A DNA stretch of 64,000 nucleotides. Source: Lentisphaerales bacterium (GTDB lineage Bacteria; Verrucomicrobiota; Lentisphaeria; Lentisphaerales; Lentisphaeraceae). The position numbers and the translations under genes are program-made. Location of the stretch: positions 42,648-106,647 of the forward strand of contig JAKVBD010000011.1 of assembly GCA_022446985.1 (NCBI GenBank), written 5' to 3'. Shown piece after piece: positions 17,541 through 26,363 of the stretch. The first letter of the stretch is position 1. Each line of letters opens with the position of its first letter. Below the pieces are notes generated by a model. The model worked only from the letters and a program-made list of their open reading frames with translations. It was not told the DNA's origin and did not search any database.

Positions 17541-18602
17541 GACATCAGCCTCGGTATCAGTTTCTTCGAACTTTTTCAAATCAACCTTAGTCTCCCGGTT
17601 TTCGCGGGCTAAACGCTGTAAATCGATAGCCAGGTCTGTCTCGTCAACTATTTCCCCGGTCATAACTTCAAGTACATCTTCGAGGGTCACAACTCCAGCG
17701 ACACCTGAGTACTGATCAATAACTATGGCCAAATGTTGACGCGATGCCTGAAAAGACCGTAGAAGCTTATCTGCCGTTGCCTGTTCAGGGACAAATTTAA
17801 CTTTGTGTGTAAACTCTTCAAGAGTTTTGCTATACTCGTTGTTCACCATAGCAATCAACAACTCATTTTTATAAGCAATCCCCACAACATTATCCGGTTC
17901 ATCATCGATTATCGCAATTCGGCTGTGTGAGAAGTCAATAATTTTATCTTTAACTTCTTGAAGCTTTAACTTTTTGTCTAAACATGTCATCATCACCCGG
18001 GGAGTCATGATTTCACTGGCAGTCACATCATCCATTTCAAGTACTTTAGATATAAGTACAGACTCATTTTTATTGATGATCCCCTGACTACTTCCCATAT
18101 GGGCCATCATACGGATTTCATTTTCATGAGAGAGTGTACCAGAGGGTTTCTCATCCTTTGTAAAAGGCCTTGTAAACAGGTCGACAATTAGCAAAAGATA
18201 ATGAAACAACCAGGTCATGAACAAAACAGGTTTTGCAATCCAAAAAGCTATAGGGTCTGAATATTTTTCACCAAATGTTTTAGGAATTATTTCTGCACAG
18301 ATAATAACCGCAAAAGTAAAGACTCCAGAAAAAACACCTTGAAGAGTTCCTAACTGCACAGCAGCCATCTTACCAATCATCATACTTCCAGAAATATTGG
18401 CAATGTTATTCAGTATGACTATGGCCGCTATGGGACGAGACATGTCATTTTGAATTTTCTGTAAAGCTTGCGCTTTACTATCGCCTTCTTCGGCTCGCGT
18501 TTTCACTTTGATTTCTGAAACAGAAAACAATGCCGCTTCAGAACCTGAGCACAACGCAGATAGTAATAAAACTACAAAGCTGACTACCAATAACAGGGTC
18601 AT
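17529..18602 (-). CDS. CNNM/CorC-type DUF21 and CBS-pair membrane protein
   Basis: 357 residues. The N-terminal DUF21 region (about 1-160) has an SGSEAALFS motif at the first span and three to four membrane spans (LLLVVSFVVLLLSALC, AAIVILNNIANISGS, VFTFAVIICAEIIPKTFGE, VLFMTWLFHYLLLIVDLF). A CBS pair follows at about 190-325 (EIMTPRVMMTCLD; GVAGVVTLEDVLEVMTGEI). The family includes Mg2+/Co2+ transport-linked proteins and is often called hemolysin-like; metal transport is the better guess. The C-terminal CorC/HlyC domain is nearly absent, with only about 30 residues after CBS. GGGGGA precedes the ATG. Confidence 0.9.
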   Translation of the reverse strand: MTLLLVVSFVVLLLSALCSGSEAALFSVSEIKVKTRAEEGDSKAQALQKIQNDMSRPIAAIVILNNIANISGSMMIGKMAAVQLGTLQGVFSGVFTFAVIICAEIIPKTFGEKYSDPIAFWIAKPVLFMTWLFHYLLLIVDLFTRPFTKDEKPSGTLSHENEIRMMAHMGSSQGIINKNESVLISKVLEMDDVTASEIMTPRVMMTCLDKKLKLQEVKDKIIDFSHSRIAIIDDEPDNVVGIAYKNELLIAMVNNEYSKTLEEFTHKVKFVPEQATADKLLRSFQASRQHLAIVIDQYSGVAGVVTLEDVLEVMTGEIVDETDLAIDLQRLARENRETKVDLKKFEETDTEADVLGT

Positions 18603-18973
18603 AATTTAATCCCCCATTTAACATACTTTAAACCTGAGCCTCTCGAGTGACTCGAGCCCTCATCGTCTGAATCAGAAAGCTGCATATGTAGTTACAGTGT
18701 GCCTCACAATTACTTAATCATTTATTAATAATAGTCATCTTTTCCTGAAGAAATTTCAAGTCATCAAACTTCAAGAGAAAAGCACCACTATATATTTCTC
18801 CGCGAAATTCTCCAGAATAAGTACACTAAAAAACAAAGCTACTAACAATGAATTTACGCAGAAGTATGCCTAAAATCTAATCAGCTTCAATTAAATTCAA
18901 ATTATTCACTATTACTCTCTACCATTGAGCATGAGGCATTGTATAGTTCTTATGTATCGAGTAAGAGAGGACT
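18603..18973. promoter_or_regulatory. Divergent intergenic region with a perfect palindrome
   Basis: 371 bases with no convincing ORF, between the CNNM gene (minus) and the SLC12-like transporter (plus). The only strong structure is a 15-base perfect palindrome CTCGAGT-G-ACTCGAG at 18642-18656, 40 bases before the CNNM start. It could be an operator. The rest is AT-rich and unremarkable. Confidence 0.5.
18642..18656. repeat. Perfect 15-base palindrome
   Basis: CTCGAGT, central G, ACTCGAG. It lies in the 5' leader or promoter of the CNNM-like gene. It might be an operator for a dimeric repressor or a short RNA hairpin. There is no T-run beside it. Confidence 0.5.
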
Positions 18974-21160
18974 ATGCAGGTACCAACTAACAAAATACCA
19001 TCCGATTCCACCCTACTTGAAGGGCAAAAGTTTGGTACATTCCATGGAGTTTTCAGGCCAACTCTTCTGACTATCATTGGTGTCATGCTTTATTTGCGGG
19101 AAGGCTGGTTAGTTGGAAATGCCGGGCTTTTCGGTGCCATCCTGGTTATTTTGACTGCTTACCTCATAACAGGTATGACCGCCTTATCTATCTCATCGAT
19201 TACCTCAAATACCAGAGTCGGTGCTGGCGGTGTATTCTCTCTTGTCAGCCAGAGTCTCGGCTTAGAAATGGGCGGTGCTATTGGTATCCCGCTTTTTCTC
19301 GCTCAGGGACTGTCTGCAGCGATGTATATCCACGGTTTCATAGAAGGCTGGTACTTCTTATACCCTGAGCACTATGTTTATCAGCCGTATATCATACTCA
19401 TTCTTTTCACAACTGCTTTTCTACTGGTCTACGTAAGTACAAAACTGGCTTTCAAAGTCCAGCTACTCGTCATGCTTCTCATAATCGGTGCACTCTTGTC
19501 AATGTATGCCGGAGCCCAAGAAACAACCCGTCTTAATCCTGAAGTCTGGGGCAGCTACTCAGACACCAGCTTCTGGGGTCTTTTTGCCGTTTTCTTTCCT
19601 GCTGCAACCGGTATTATGGTTGGGGCCAGTATGTCTGGCAGCCTGGAAAACCCTAAAAAAAGCATACCCATTGGAACCATGGGAGCATGGTTGCCATCTT
19701 TAGCCATCTATTTACTAGCTGCGGTCTATTACTCTATGGTAGCGACTCCCGAAGAACTTAGGGCGGTTAAAACCATCGGCCTGGAAAAGTCAAAGTGGCC
19801 TCAACTTGTTGCTCTTGGACTGATATGCTCCTGCTTTACAGCAACTCTCAGTTCACTGGCAGCAGCCCCAAGAGTTTTACAAGCCTTAGCAGAGCATAAA
19901 ATTGTTCCTGGATCCGGCTGGCTAAAAAGAGAAAAGAACGGCGAACCTCATACAGCTATGCTCTTTACTGGTGCTATGGTCCTTGTCGCTGCCCTGGCCG
20001 GTGATTTAAATACCATCGCACGTATCCTGACGATGTTCTTTTTATTGACTTACCTGACTATAAATGTTGTCCTTTTTATTGAACAATCTCTAAACCTCAT
20101 AAGTTTCAGACCAGAATTCAGGATCCCAAAAATAGTTCCAATCCTTGGTAGTGTATGCTGTCTAACGGCTATTATTGTTATCTCTCCACTCACTGGCCTA
20201 ATCTCCATTTCGATCATTATTGCACTGTATATTTACCTTGACCGAAAGCAGCTGGAAACCCCATGGGAAACAGTCCACTCAGGCTTGCTGGTGAGTATCG
20301 CAAACTGGGCAGCCAAGAAAGTCTGTGTATCACAAAACAAAGCACCAAAACGATCGTGGAAGCCAGACATGATGGTCCCTGTCGAAAATGACACTTTTTT
20401 CGAAGGCCAGTTCCGTTTACTAAAAGCTCTATGTCATCCACAAGGGTCAGTACAAGCCGTTGGCCTTGTATACGACAAAGACGCTAACTCCTATCTAAAA
20501 AACCTTGAACCTCTTATCCATGATATGCAAAAAGAAGACATTTTTGCCTCCACCTCTACCATGCAAGCCAAAAATTATGCAGTTGCGATAAGTGCTGCAG
20601 CATCGGTTATGAATGGCTCCTTCTTTCATCCAAACACCATATTTGAAACAGTCGATTATCGAAGTCAAGAAGAACTTGAATCACTTATTCAAATTGCCAG
20701 AAATCACAATATGGCCGCCATTCTTATGGCTCGTCACCAGACCTCCGGCCTTGGTCGTGAAAGAACAATTAACCTATGGGTTAGAGACCAATCTCCAGAC
20801 TGGAAATTAGATATGAAAAGAGCCAATCTCGATTACGCTATACTTCTCAGTTACCAGCTTCAAAAAAATTGGGATGCTGATGTACGCTTGCTCTGTGTTG
20901 TCGAAAAAGAAGAAAACAAAAAAGTTGCAACGCAATTCCTTAAATCTCTCATGGATGTCACCCGCATGACTTCAAATATAAAAATTCACGTCAGTCACGG
21001 CCAATTTATAGAGTACTTATCTACTGCGCCCAGAGCTGATCTGAATATCTTTGGAGTCAGTCACCAGGTAAACCGTGACATGATGCTTAACCTTATGAAA
21101 ACTTCACGATCCAGTTGTCTATTTGTCATGGATTCTGGAAATGAAAGCGCACTCGCCTAA
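18974..21160 (+). CDS. APC-superfamily cation-chloride-cotransporter-like permease (SLC12-like)
   Basis: 728 residues. About twelve membrane spans occupy residues 25-430, beginning GTFHGVFRPTLLTIIGVMLYLREGW, which is the hallmark first span of Na-K-Cl/K-Cl cotransporters. Next come GAGGVFSLVSQSLGLEMGGA (second and third spans) and FAVFFPAATGIMVGASMSGSL. The last 300 residues are cytoplasmic and resemble the SLC12 C-terminal domain (AVAISAAASVM, AAILMARHQ, LNLMKTSRSSCLFVMDSG). It probably moves ions or amino acids with chloride; the exact ions are not readable. It is a single-gene unit with its own upstream region. Confidence 0.88.
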   Translation: MQVPTNKIPSDSTLLEGQKFGTFHGVFRPTLLTIIGVMLYLREGWLVGNAGLFGAILVILTAYLITGMTALSISSITSNTRVGAGGVFSLVSQSLGLEMGGAIGIPLFLAQGLSAAMYIHGFIEGWYFLYPEHYVYQPYIILILFTTAFLLVYVSTKLAFKVQLLVMLLIIGALLSMYAGAQETTRLNPEVWGSYSDTSFWGLFAVFFPAATGIMVGASMSGSLENPKKSIPIGTMGAWLPSLAIYLLAAVYYSMVATPEELRAVKTIGLEKSKWPQLVALGLICSCFTATLSSLAAAPRVLQALAEHKIVPGSGWLKREKNGEPHTAMLFTGAMVLVAALAGDLNTIARILTMFFLLTYLTINVVLFIEQSLNLISFRPEFRIPKIVPILGSVCCLTAIIVISPLTGLISISIIIALYIYLDRKQLETPWETVHSGLLVSIANWAAKKVCVSQNKAPKRSWKPDMMVPVENDTFFEGQFRLLKALCHPQGSVQAVGLVYDKDANSYLKNLEPLIHDMQKEDIFASTSTMQAKNYAVAISAAASVMNGSFFHPNTIFETVDYRSQEELESLIQIARNHNMAAILMARHQTSGLGRERTINLWVRDQSPDWKLDMKRANLDYAILLSYQLQKNWDADVRLLCVVEKEENKKVATQFLKSLMDVTRMTSNIKIHVSHGQFIEYLSTAPRADLNIFGVSHQVNRDMMLNLMKTSRSSCLFVMDSGNESALA

Positions 21161-21275
21161 TACAGTAAAACTAACATATTTGACTCATCTGTAATATTTT
21201 CATTTTTTATAAGCAGAACACAACTTGAAAACGTTGGGCTAAAACGTTATAACTAAGTAAATAGCACAGGTTATT

Positions 21276-21539
21276 ATGAGAAAACGGTTAGGTTGTTCAG
21301 ATAAAGCTCCAATTCAGTCTTTGGAGCAGTCTCTTACGAGTAATTCTTTTACGCTAATATCCTGCTTGATTGCCTTGATTATCAGCTTTTTTGCAGTAAG
21401 ACTTGGAGTGGATTTCATCAACTTCATAGAGAGTAATACTGAAGGAGATATTTTTATCGCCTACAAGGATGAGCCGGTATTAATAGTTCAAGGCATAGTC
21501 TGCTTTCTTGCAGTGGTGTTTATTTTCAGTCGTAGATAA
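21276..21539 (+). CDS. Small two-span membrane protein
   Basis: 87 residues, family not recognised. Two hydrophobic spans: about 27-47 (TLISCLIALIISFFAVRLGV) and about 68-85 (VLIVQGIVCFLAVVFIFS). The loop between them is acidic (ESNTEGD). It lies 17 bases before the next membrane-protein gene, so the pair is probably one operon. The spacing and composition look like a real gene, but no function can be given. Confidence 0.6.
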   Translation: MRKRLGCSDKAPIQSLEQSLTSNSFTLISCLIALIISFFAVRLGVDFINFIESNTEGDIFIAYKDEPVLIVQGIVCFLAVVFIFSRR

Positions 21540-21556
21540 TTTTAGTCGGAGGCGTC

Positions 21557-22393
21557 ATGGGATTTCCTTGGGGTTCTGTAGTATTCATGCTTGTTTTAGC
21601 GGGAGGCATGTTCTACGGACAGGCACAGTTTAAGAGGAAGGGAGCTCAATGGGGAAAATTACTTACAATCGTGTGTGGTATTCTAATCATTATTACTGCT
21701 TTGTGGACCAATCTTTGTCGAAGCACCATTGATCATGTTGCTATCAAAAGAGAAAAAGATTACCAAAAGGCTCAATGTATCATTTTAGCTAATACCTTAG
21801 CAAACATCTATAATGACTCTGGCAAATGCTTGCTCATTCACCACCCTGTCTTCGGCAACAGCATGACAGAAATTCAAAGACTTGTAGATGCCTTTAAAGA
21901 AGGCTTTGGTGGCAAGATAAACGAAATTCGGCCAGTACCGATTAAGATTATTGACACTACAGATGAGATGGCTGAAGAAGCAATGCTTGAAATGACTGCT
22001 GAAGATTTCAACAAAGTTATAGATGCCAATCAAGATTGCGACATGGTAATTACCTTAGTCCCTCTGCCATTTAGTGAAGACCAGCTTTATCAAATTGGGA
22101 TCTTTGAAATGATACCAGATGAAGATGATCCAAGTATCTATAAAAGAGTCCCTGGTAAGAAATATCCACTTCTCGGAGTATACAACGGTTATGTTGGTAA
22201 TCTCGAACCACTCTTTTATGATGGACTGATTGGCGCGATGAGCTTATGGAAACCAAACCCGACTATTGATGAACAACCTATACCTGATTCTGTTCAGGAA
22301 GCTTTCAATAAACGATACCTTATAATTACTCCACAGAACATTGATTCTGTCAAAGAAAAACACCCTAGTCTATTTCCTAAACCCAGGGAGTAA
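21557..22393 (+). CDS. Membrane-anchored protein of unknown function
   Basis: 278 residues. Two spans sit near the N-terminus (about 2-20 and 36-54, LTIVCGILIIITALWTNLC). The remaining 220 residues are presumably outside the membrane, with YNDSGKCLLIHHPVFGN, VITLVPLPFS and LGVYNGYVGNLEPLFYDGLIG. This soluble part has the look of a periplasmic alpha/beta domain, but I cannot assign a family. GGAGG lies 6 bases before the ATG. A terminator follows at 22406. Confidence 0.7.
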   Translation: MGFPWGSVVFMLVLAGGMFYGQAQFKRKGAQWGKLLTIVCGILIIITALWTNLCRSTIDHVAIKREKDYQKAQCIILANTLANIYNDSGKCLLIHHPVFGNSMTEIQRLVDAFKEGFGGKINEIRPVPIKIIDTTDEMAEEAMLEMTAEDFNKVIDANQDCDMVITLVPLPFSEDQLYQIGIFEMIPDEDDPSIYKRVPGKKYPLLGVYNGYVGNLEPLFYDGLIGAMSLWKPNPTIDEQPIPDSVQEAFNKRYLIITPQNIDSVKEKHPSLFPKPRE

Positions 22394-22405
22394 AAAGATT
22401 TTGTC

Positions 22406-22429
22406 AAAGGCGGTAACATAACCGCCTTT
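22406..22429. terminator. Terminator hairpin between convergent genes
   Basis: AAAGGCGGT-aacata-ACCGCCTTT, a 9-base stem. It serves the membrane-protein gene ending at 22393 and possibly the acyltransferase gene ending at 22445 on the other strand. The T-run is short. Confidence 0.65.
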
Positions 22430-22444
22430 AACAGCCCTCAACCG

Positions 22445-24205
22445 TTATTGCTGACGGTGAAAATCCAGATATCCCTGAGTTCCCTCTCCCATATATTGCT
22501 TTAAGCTTCTGTCCGGAGCTTTAGTAAGATCCACTACGATCAATCCATCGAGTGTATTCCCAAAGTCTTCATCGACGCTGAAACTATGAAAGCGACCACC
22601 TAACTTCATATATTGTTTAATAAGCACAGGAATGTCTTTCCCATCTTTTTCTATACCCTTTACCAGTTGTGATAAATCCTCAGATTTTTCAAAGCTGTAT
22701 TTTTTACAAAACTCTTTGATCTCTGAATGCACTGGAATATTTACAGGAGCTATAGCTTGCAACTGGTGCTGCCTATCCAACAATAGAGCTGCGGTTAATG
22801 CTCTTGAACGAGGGTCATAATCATCACTCATTGAAACAGCCCCGAAGAGATACTTATACTGAGGATTTCGAACAATGTAAGTACAAATACCTCTCCATAG
22901 CAGGAGTAATGAGTATGGTTTTCTTTGGTACTCTTTACGTATAAATGAACGTCCCATCTCTAAAGCACATTTATGCTCTTCAAGAAACTCATTGTTATAT
23001 TGGTAAAAATTCGATGTATACAAAGAACTCACTCCTTCTTCGAGAAGCTTATCGACTTCTCCCATACGGTAAGCCCCGACTACTTCATTCTTTGAATGAT
23101 TCCAAATAAAAAGGTGGAGGTACTTTTCATCGTATTCATCAAGGTCTAACTCCTGACCACTGCCCTCCTCGACCTCTCTAAAAGTAATTTCCCGCAAACG
23201 GCCAATTTCGTGCAGTATATTAGGTATGGACTTAGACCGGCAACAAAAAACTGATAAATCCTTATAATTAATAAGCTTTACTGAAGTTGGCAAAGCATCT
23301 ATCTCATTAATCAATTCTTCCACTGGTAAAGGAGGAGCAACTTTCTTTAACTTACGCGCGTCTTCTCTACACTCCACAATATTTTTATTACTGATATCGC
23401 TTAACAAATAGCAACGCATCTTCAAATAGTCTGCCATTTGTCGCCTATTTGGTAAACTCTTCAAATAAGCACCGGATATAGCGCGGCCAATTTTAACAGA
23501 AATTCGTTTCTTAGATTTAAAGATTTCACGGGGTAGCATCGCCGTTCGCAATTTATCATTCAGCATCCCAAGAATATTGAAACTTCTACTGTTTCTACCA
23601 GAAAAAAATATTGGTACAACAGTAGCTCCAGTCATCTCAACCAGACCTGCTATCGTACTGGACCATTCTGAATCTGTTACATGCTTCTTGTTCACTTCTA
23701 AATGTGAAACTGAACCAGCGGGAAAGACTCCGAGAGCCCCACCATTTTTCAGAAATTTTACAGATTGTTTTAAAGGGGTTAAGTTTTCTTTATTTTTGTT
23801 AGTGAAAGCATCAACTAAAATTAAGCGCTCTTTCAAAGGTTCTATCGCAGTAAAAAAGCCATTCGCCATAATCTTATAATCCGGGCGTGCTTCTTTTAAA
23901 ATCGTATTTAAAAGTAGTGCATCATGAACTCCAAATGGATGATTCGCAACAAGGATTACTGGCCCCTCGGAAGGGATATTCTGTAGAGAATTAAGATCCA
24001 AATCATACTTCAACTTAAGAATCTGAATAGCCTTTTCCAGAAACTCATCTTCATCACACTGACTTAGTTCACCAGAATATATTTTTTTAACTTTACTTAG
24101 ACCGCTCGCTTTCTCCAAAATAGGATAAAGAAACTTTGCCTTAATTGTCTGTTGAGTCCCAGTAAGCTGACTGAATTCTACTTTTGTTTCTCTTTCCTGA
24201 ACCAT
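22445..24205 (-). CDS. Bifunctional acyltransferase, OlsF-like (PlsC-type plus GNAT-type)
   Basis: 586 residues. The N-terminal half (about 60-280) is a lysophospholipid-type acyltransferase with ILVANHPFGVHDALLL, the NHPxGxxD variant of the HX4D motif seen in hemolysin-like acyltransferases, and GGALGVFPAG. The C-terminal half (about 310-550) is a GNAT-type N-acyltransferase like OlsB (LREITFREVEEGSG, CALEMGRSFIRKEYQRKP, YLFGAVSMSDDYDPRSRAL). This order matches OlsF, which makes ornithine lipids by N- then O-acylation. The product could instead be another aminolipid such as a glycine lipid. GGAG lies 6 bases before the ATG. Confidence 0.82.
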   Translation of the reverse strand: MVQERETKVEFSQLTGTQQTIKAKFLYPILEKASGLSKVKKIYSGELSQCDEDEFLEKAIQILKLKYDLDLNSLQNIPSEGPVILVANHPFGVHDALLLNTILKEARPDYKIMANGFFTAIEPLKERLILVDAFTNKNKENLTPLKQSVKFLKNGGALGVFPAGSVSHLEVNKKHVTDSEWSSTIAGLVEMTGATVVPIFFSGRNSRSFNILGMLNDKLRTAMLPREIFKSKKRISVKIGRAISGAYLKSLPNRRQMADYLKMRCYLLSDISNKNIVECREDARKLKKVAPPLPVEELINEIDALPTSVKLINYKDLSVFCCRSKSIPNILHEIGRLREITFREVEEGSGQELDLDEYDEKYLHLFIWNHSKNEVVGAYRMGEVDKLLEEGVSSLYTSNFYQYNNEFLEEHKCALEMGRSFIRKEYQRKPYSLLLLWRGICTYIVRNPQYKYLFGAVSMSDDYDPRSRALTAALLLDRQHQLQAIAPVNIPVHSEIKEFCKKYSFEKSEDLSQLVKGIEKDGKDIPVLIKQYMKLGGRFHSFSVDEDFGNTLDGLIVVDLTKAPDRSLKQYMGEGTQGYLDFHRQQ

Positions 24206-24316
24206 GCTTTGCTCCTTTCAATAATTGCATGACTTAAGATAAAGCCGCTCATTAAAAATATAAAATCAAATATTAATTAGAAAAACATTGATAAAATCAA
24301 TATATGGAGTAACAAA

Positions 24317-24339
24317 AAAGCCCGGATTAACCGGGCTTT
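24317..24339 (-). terminator. Rho-independent terminator
   Basis: AAAGCCCGG-ttaat-CCGGGCTTT on the minus strand, followed by TTTGTT. It lies 23 bases after the stop of the prenyltransferase-repeat gene. Confidence 0.85.
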
Positions 24340-24362
24340 AAAAGACTTAATGAGAAATTCTC

Positions 24363-25934
24363 TTAATCAATAAGATCAAGACCTTCCTCTTCCATGACTG
24401 GCTTCTTTTCTTTCTTAGCTGCATTTCCACCAATCGCACCTTTTGTAGAAGGAAGGTAACGATAGTAAACAGTCAACATAAGAGCACAAAGTGTAGTTGC
24501 GTAAACTTTATCATCTAAAGTTCCTGGCTTTGGGCCATGAATCTTACCTGGACTTTCCCAGTAACCTTCGGGATTCTGATTATTGCCAATCTCTGTTTGG
24601 AACTTACGGTTCCAGGCTTTCCACTCTTTTCCTCCCTGCTGGAACATACACTGAGTCGCATAGTACCAACCATAAAGTGCTTCAACTGGAGGATTTGCCC
24701 AACTTAACTTTTCATAGTCTACTGTTGAAATAGCCTTTATTTCATCTTTCATTTCTGGAGTCTTACCCTCACCAAACAACTGAAGGCAAAGAACACCAAC
24801 AGCTCGCATTGTGTGTTTACCTTTACCAATTGGCGCGCCATCTTTAATAGCATAAGGAAAGCCTTTACCTGCTTCGTCGGAAGCTGCCTGACCTTTCAGC
24901 CATTCAACACCTTTAAAAATTGCGTTTGTTAAACCTTTTTCTTCACAACCAGCACCATAAGCAGCTTTAAGGGCCTGATAATTCCAACCTGCAAACGAAA
25001 GGTCTACTCGACCATGCTTCTTATAGTTGTAATCAAGACAACCATTGTCATTTTGGCCATCAATGATTATACGGATACTTTTGTTCATCGCATCTTCTAG
25101 AATTGAGACACCAGTCATTGCATAAGCTTCTGCAAGTGCGTAAGCCTTAATAGCATGAGGATAAGCATGAGAGCCTTTGATATCAGTTGGACTGTTTGCC
25201 AACCACTCCATCGCTTTACGAACAGTGGTACCGAACTCTTTTGATGTGGGGGTTTCACCATGTGCCAAGAAAGTTAAAAGAGCTAAACCAGTCATTGCTT
25301 GCTGATAGCCTTTCGTGTCAGCCCATGAACCATCAGGATTTTGAACCTTTTTGAGCCAGTAAAGAGCTTTAAGTAACTTTTCCTGACCTACTCTAGAACC
25401 ACCGTATTTAGATACTGAAGAAGCTCTACCTGCTGCACCACGACCACCAAATACTGTTGGCGAAGCAAATGCTGAAGGAGAAACAGTTACGTCTGAAACT
25501 GCTTCTACTGTAGAATCATCTTCAGTAGAAGGTGCTTCGTCATTCACATCTTCTAAAGCTGCATCGTTAGTTTCAACATTTTCGATCGTTACAGTTGTTA
25601 AAACCGGATTCGTCGTATCAGTTTCTTCGATAACTTCCTCGACTGGCTCTTCAATCGGCGGAGGTTCTTCGATTTGCACTTCCTCAACCTCTTCCATCTT
25701 CACTTCGATTTCAGCAGGTTCAGATTTGTACTTATCCGTTATAAAGATTGCTAGAATTATAATTAGACCTACGTGGAAGAGTGTCGAAATGACAGGTCCA
25801 ACAAGGGATTCAATTAAACGTCGACGGCGATACTCTTCTTGTATCTCCATGATCTCAGCCTCACTGAGCTGACCACCTTCAAAGCCTTCTTCGCCTTCGA
25901 AGAATTCTTCTTCATCGTCATAATATTCAGACAT
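24363..25934 (-). CDS. TonB-like membrane protein with prenyltransferase/squalene-cyclase-type repeats
   Basis: 523 residues. A very acidic cytoplasmic start (DDEEEFFEGEEGFEGG) leads to one membrane span at about 43-65 (VGPVISTLFHVGLIIILAIF), then a Pro/Glu-rich stretch (VQIEEPPPIEEPVEEVIEE) like the periplasmic linker of TonB. From about 180 to 500 there are alpha-toroid repeats (LYWLKKVQNPDGSW, MEWLANSPT, WNYQALKAAYGAG, EGYWESPGK). The DxDD cyclase motif is not seen, so it is probably a binding protein rather than an enzyme. AGGAC precedes the ATG, and a terminator follows. Confidence 0.85.
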   Translation of the reverse strand: MSEYYDDEEEFFEGEEGFEGGQLSEAEIMEIQEEYRRRRLIESLVGPVISTLFHVGLIIILAIFITDKYKSEPAEIEVKMEEVEEVQIEEPPPIEEPVEEVIEETDTTNPVLTTVTIENVETNDAALEDVNDEAPSTEDDSTVEAVSDVTVSPSAFASPTVFGGRGAAGRASSVSKYGGSRVGQEKLLKALYWLKKVQNPDGSWADTKGYQQAMTGLALLTFLAHGETPTSKEFGTTVRKAMEWLANSPTDIKGSHAYPHAIKAYALAEAYAMTGVSILEDAMNKSIRIIIDGQNDNGCLDYNYKKHGRVDLSFAGWNYQALKAAYGAGCEEKGLTNAIFKGVEWLKGQAASDEAGKGFPYAIKDGAPIGKGKHTMRAVGVLCLQLFGEGKTPEMKDEIKAISTVDYEKLSWANPPVEALYGWYYATQCMFQQGGKEWKAWNRKFQTEIGNNQNPEGYWESPGKIHGPKPGTLDDKVYATTLCALMLTVYYRYLPSTKGAIGGNAAKKEKKPVMEEEGLDLID

Positions 25935-26264
25935 AATGAAGTCCTCATCACTATTTATTCACAAAACCATCCATATCGTATCGCTCTTTTTTAGAATTTC
26001 AAGCAAAGAAATCAATAATATAACAAAAGTGACATTTATGTCATTTATATCAACAGAAAAACATGATGACACACGCCAAGAAATTCTATGAAGTGTTTTC
26101 TGACATTCCTGTCTTGTATTTGAACACAATTTCATACAGCAAAATTAAAGAAATGTTGTTTTAAAAGAAAAACCTAACAAAATATGCTTAGCAAACCGCC
26201 CGACCCTAAAGCGAGAACTTCTTGGTATACAAAGTGCGACTTAAAAATCCGAGACAGGGAAAAA
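25935..26264. promoter_or_regulatory. 330-base intergenic region
   Basis: It lies between the TonB-like gene (minus) and the 32-residue membrane peptide (plus). It contains an inverted repeat TGACA-ttta-TGTCA at 26030-26043, 96 bases upstream of the TonB-like ATG, which could be an operator. No other ORF or RNA is convincing. Confidence 0.45.
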
Positions 26265-26363
26265 ATGATTACTCTAAAACAAAAGATTGCTTTTGCACTG
26301 ATAATAAACTTACTGTTTATCTGCTATGCATACTGGTATATGAGACACTTCGTGAATGGTTAA
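26265..26363 (+). CDS. Putative 32-residue single-span membrane peptide
   Basis: ATG at 26265 with AGGGA about 7 bases upstream, ending at TAA 26361-26363. The translation begins MITLKQKIAFALII, continues with NLLFICYAYWYM and ends RHFVNG: a short basic N-terminus, one hydrophobic helix of about 19 residues and a basic tail. A strong ribosome site plus a clean membrane helix favours a real small protein over chance. It overlaps the C39-like protease stop by 4 bases in convergent orientation. No homologue is known to me. Confidence 0.5.
   Translation: MITLKQKIAFALIINLLFICYAYWYMRHFVNG

Noticed and set aside
24363..25934. Squalene-hopene cyclase
   Set aside because: Repeats of the alpha-toroid type are present, but the DxDD catalytic motif is missing and there is a TonB-like anchor.
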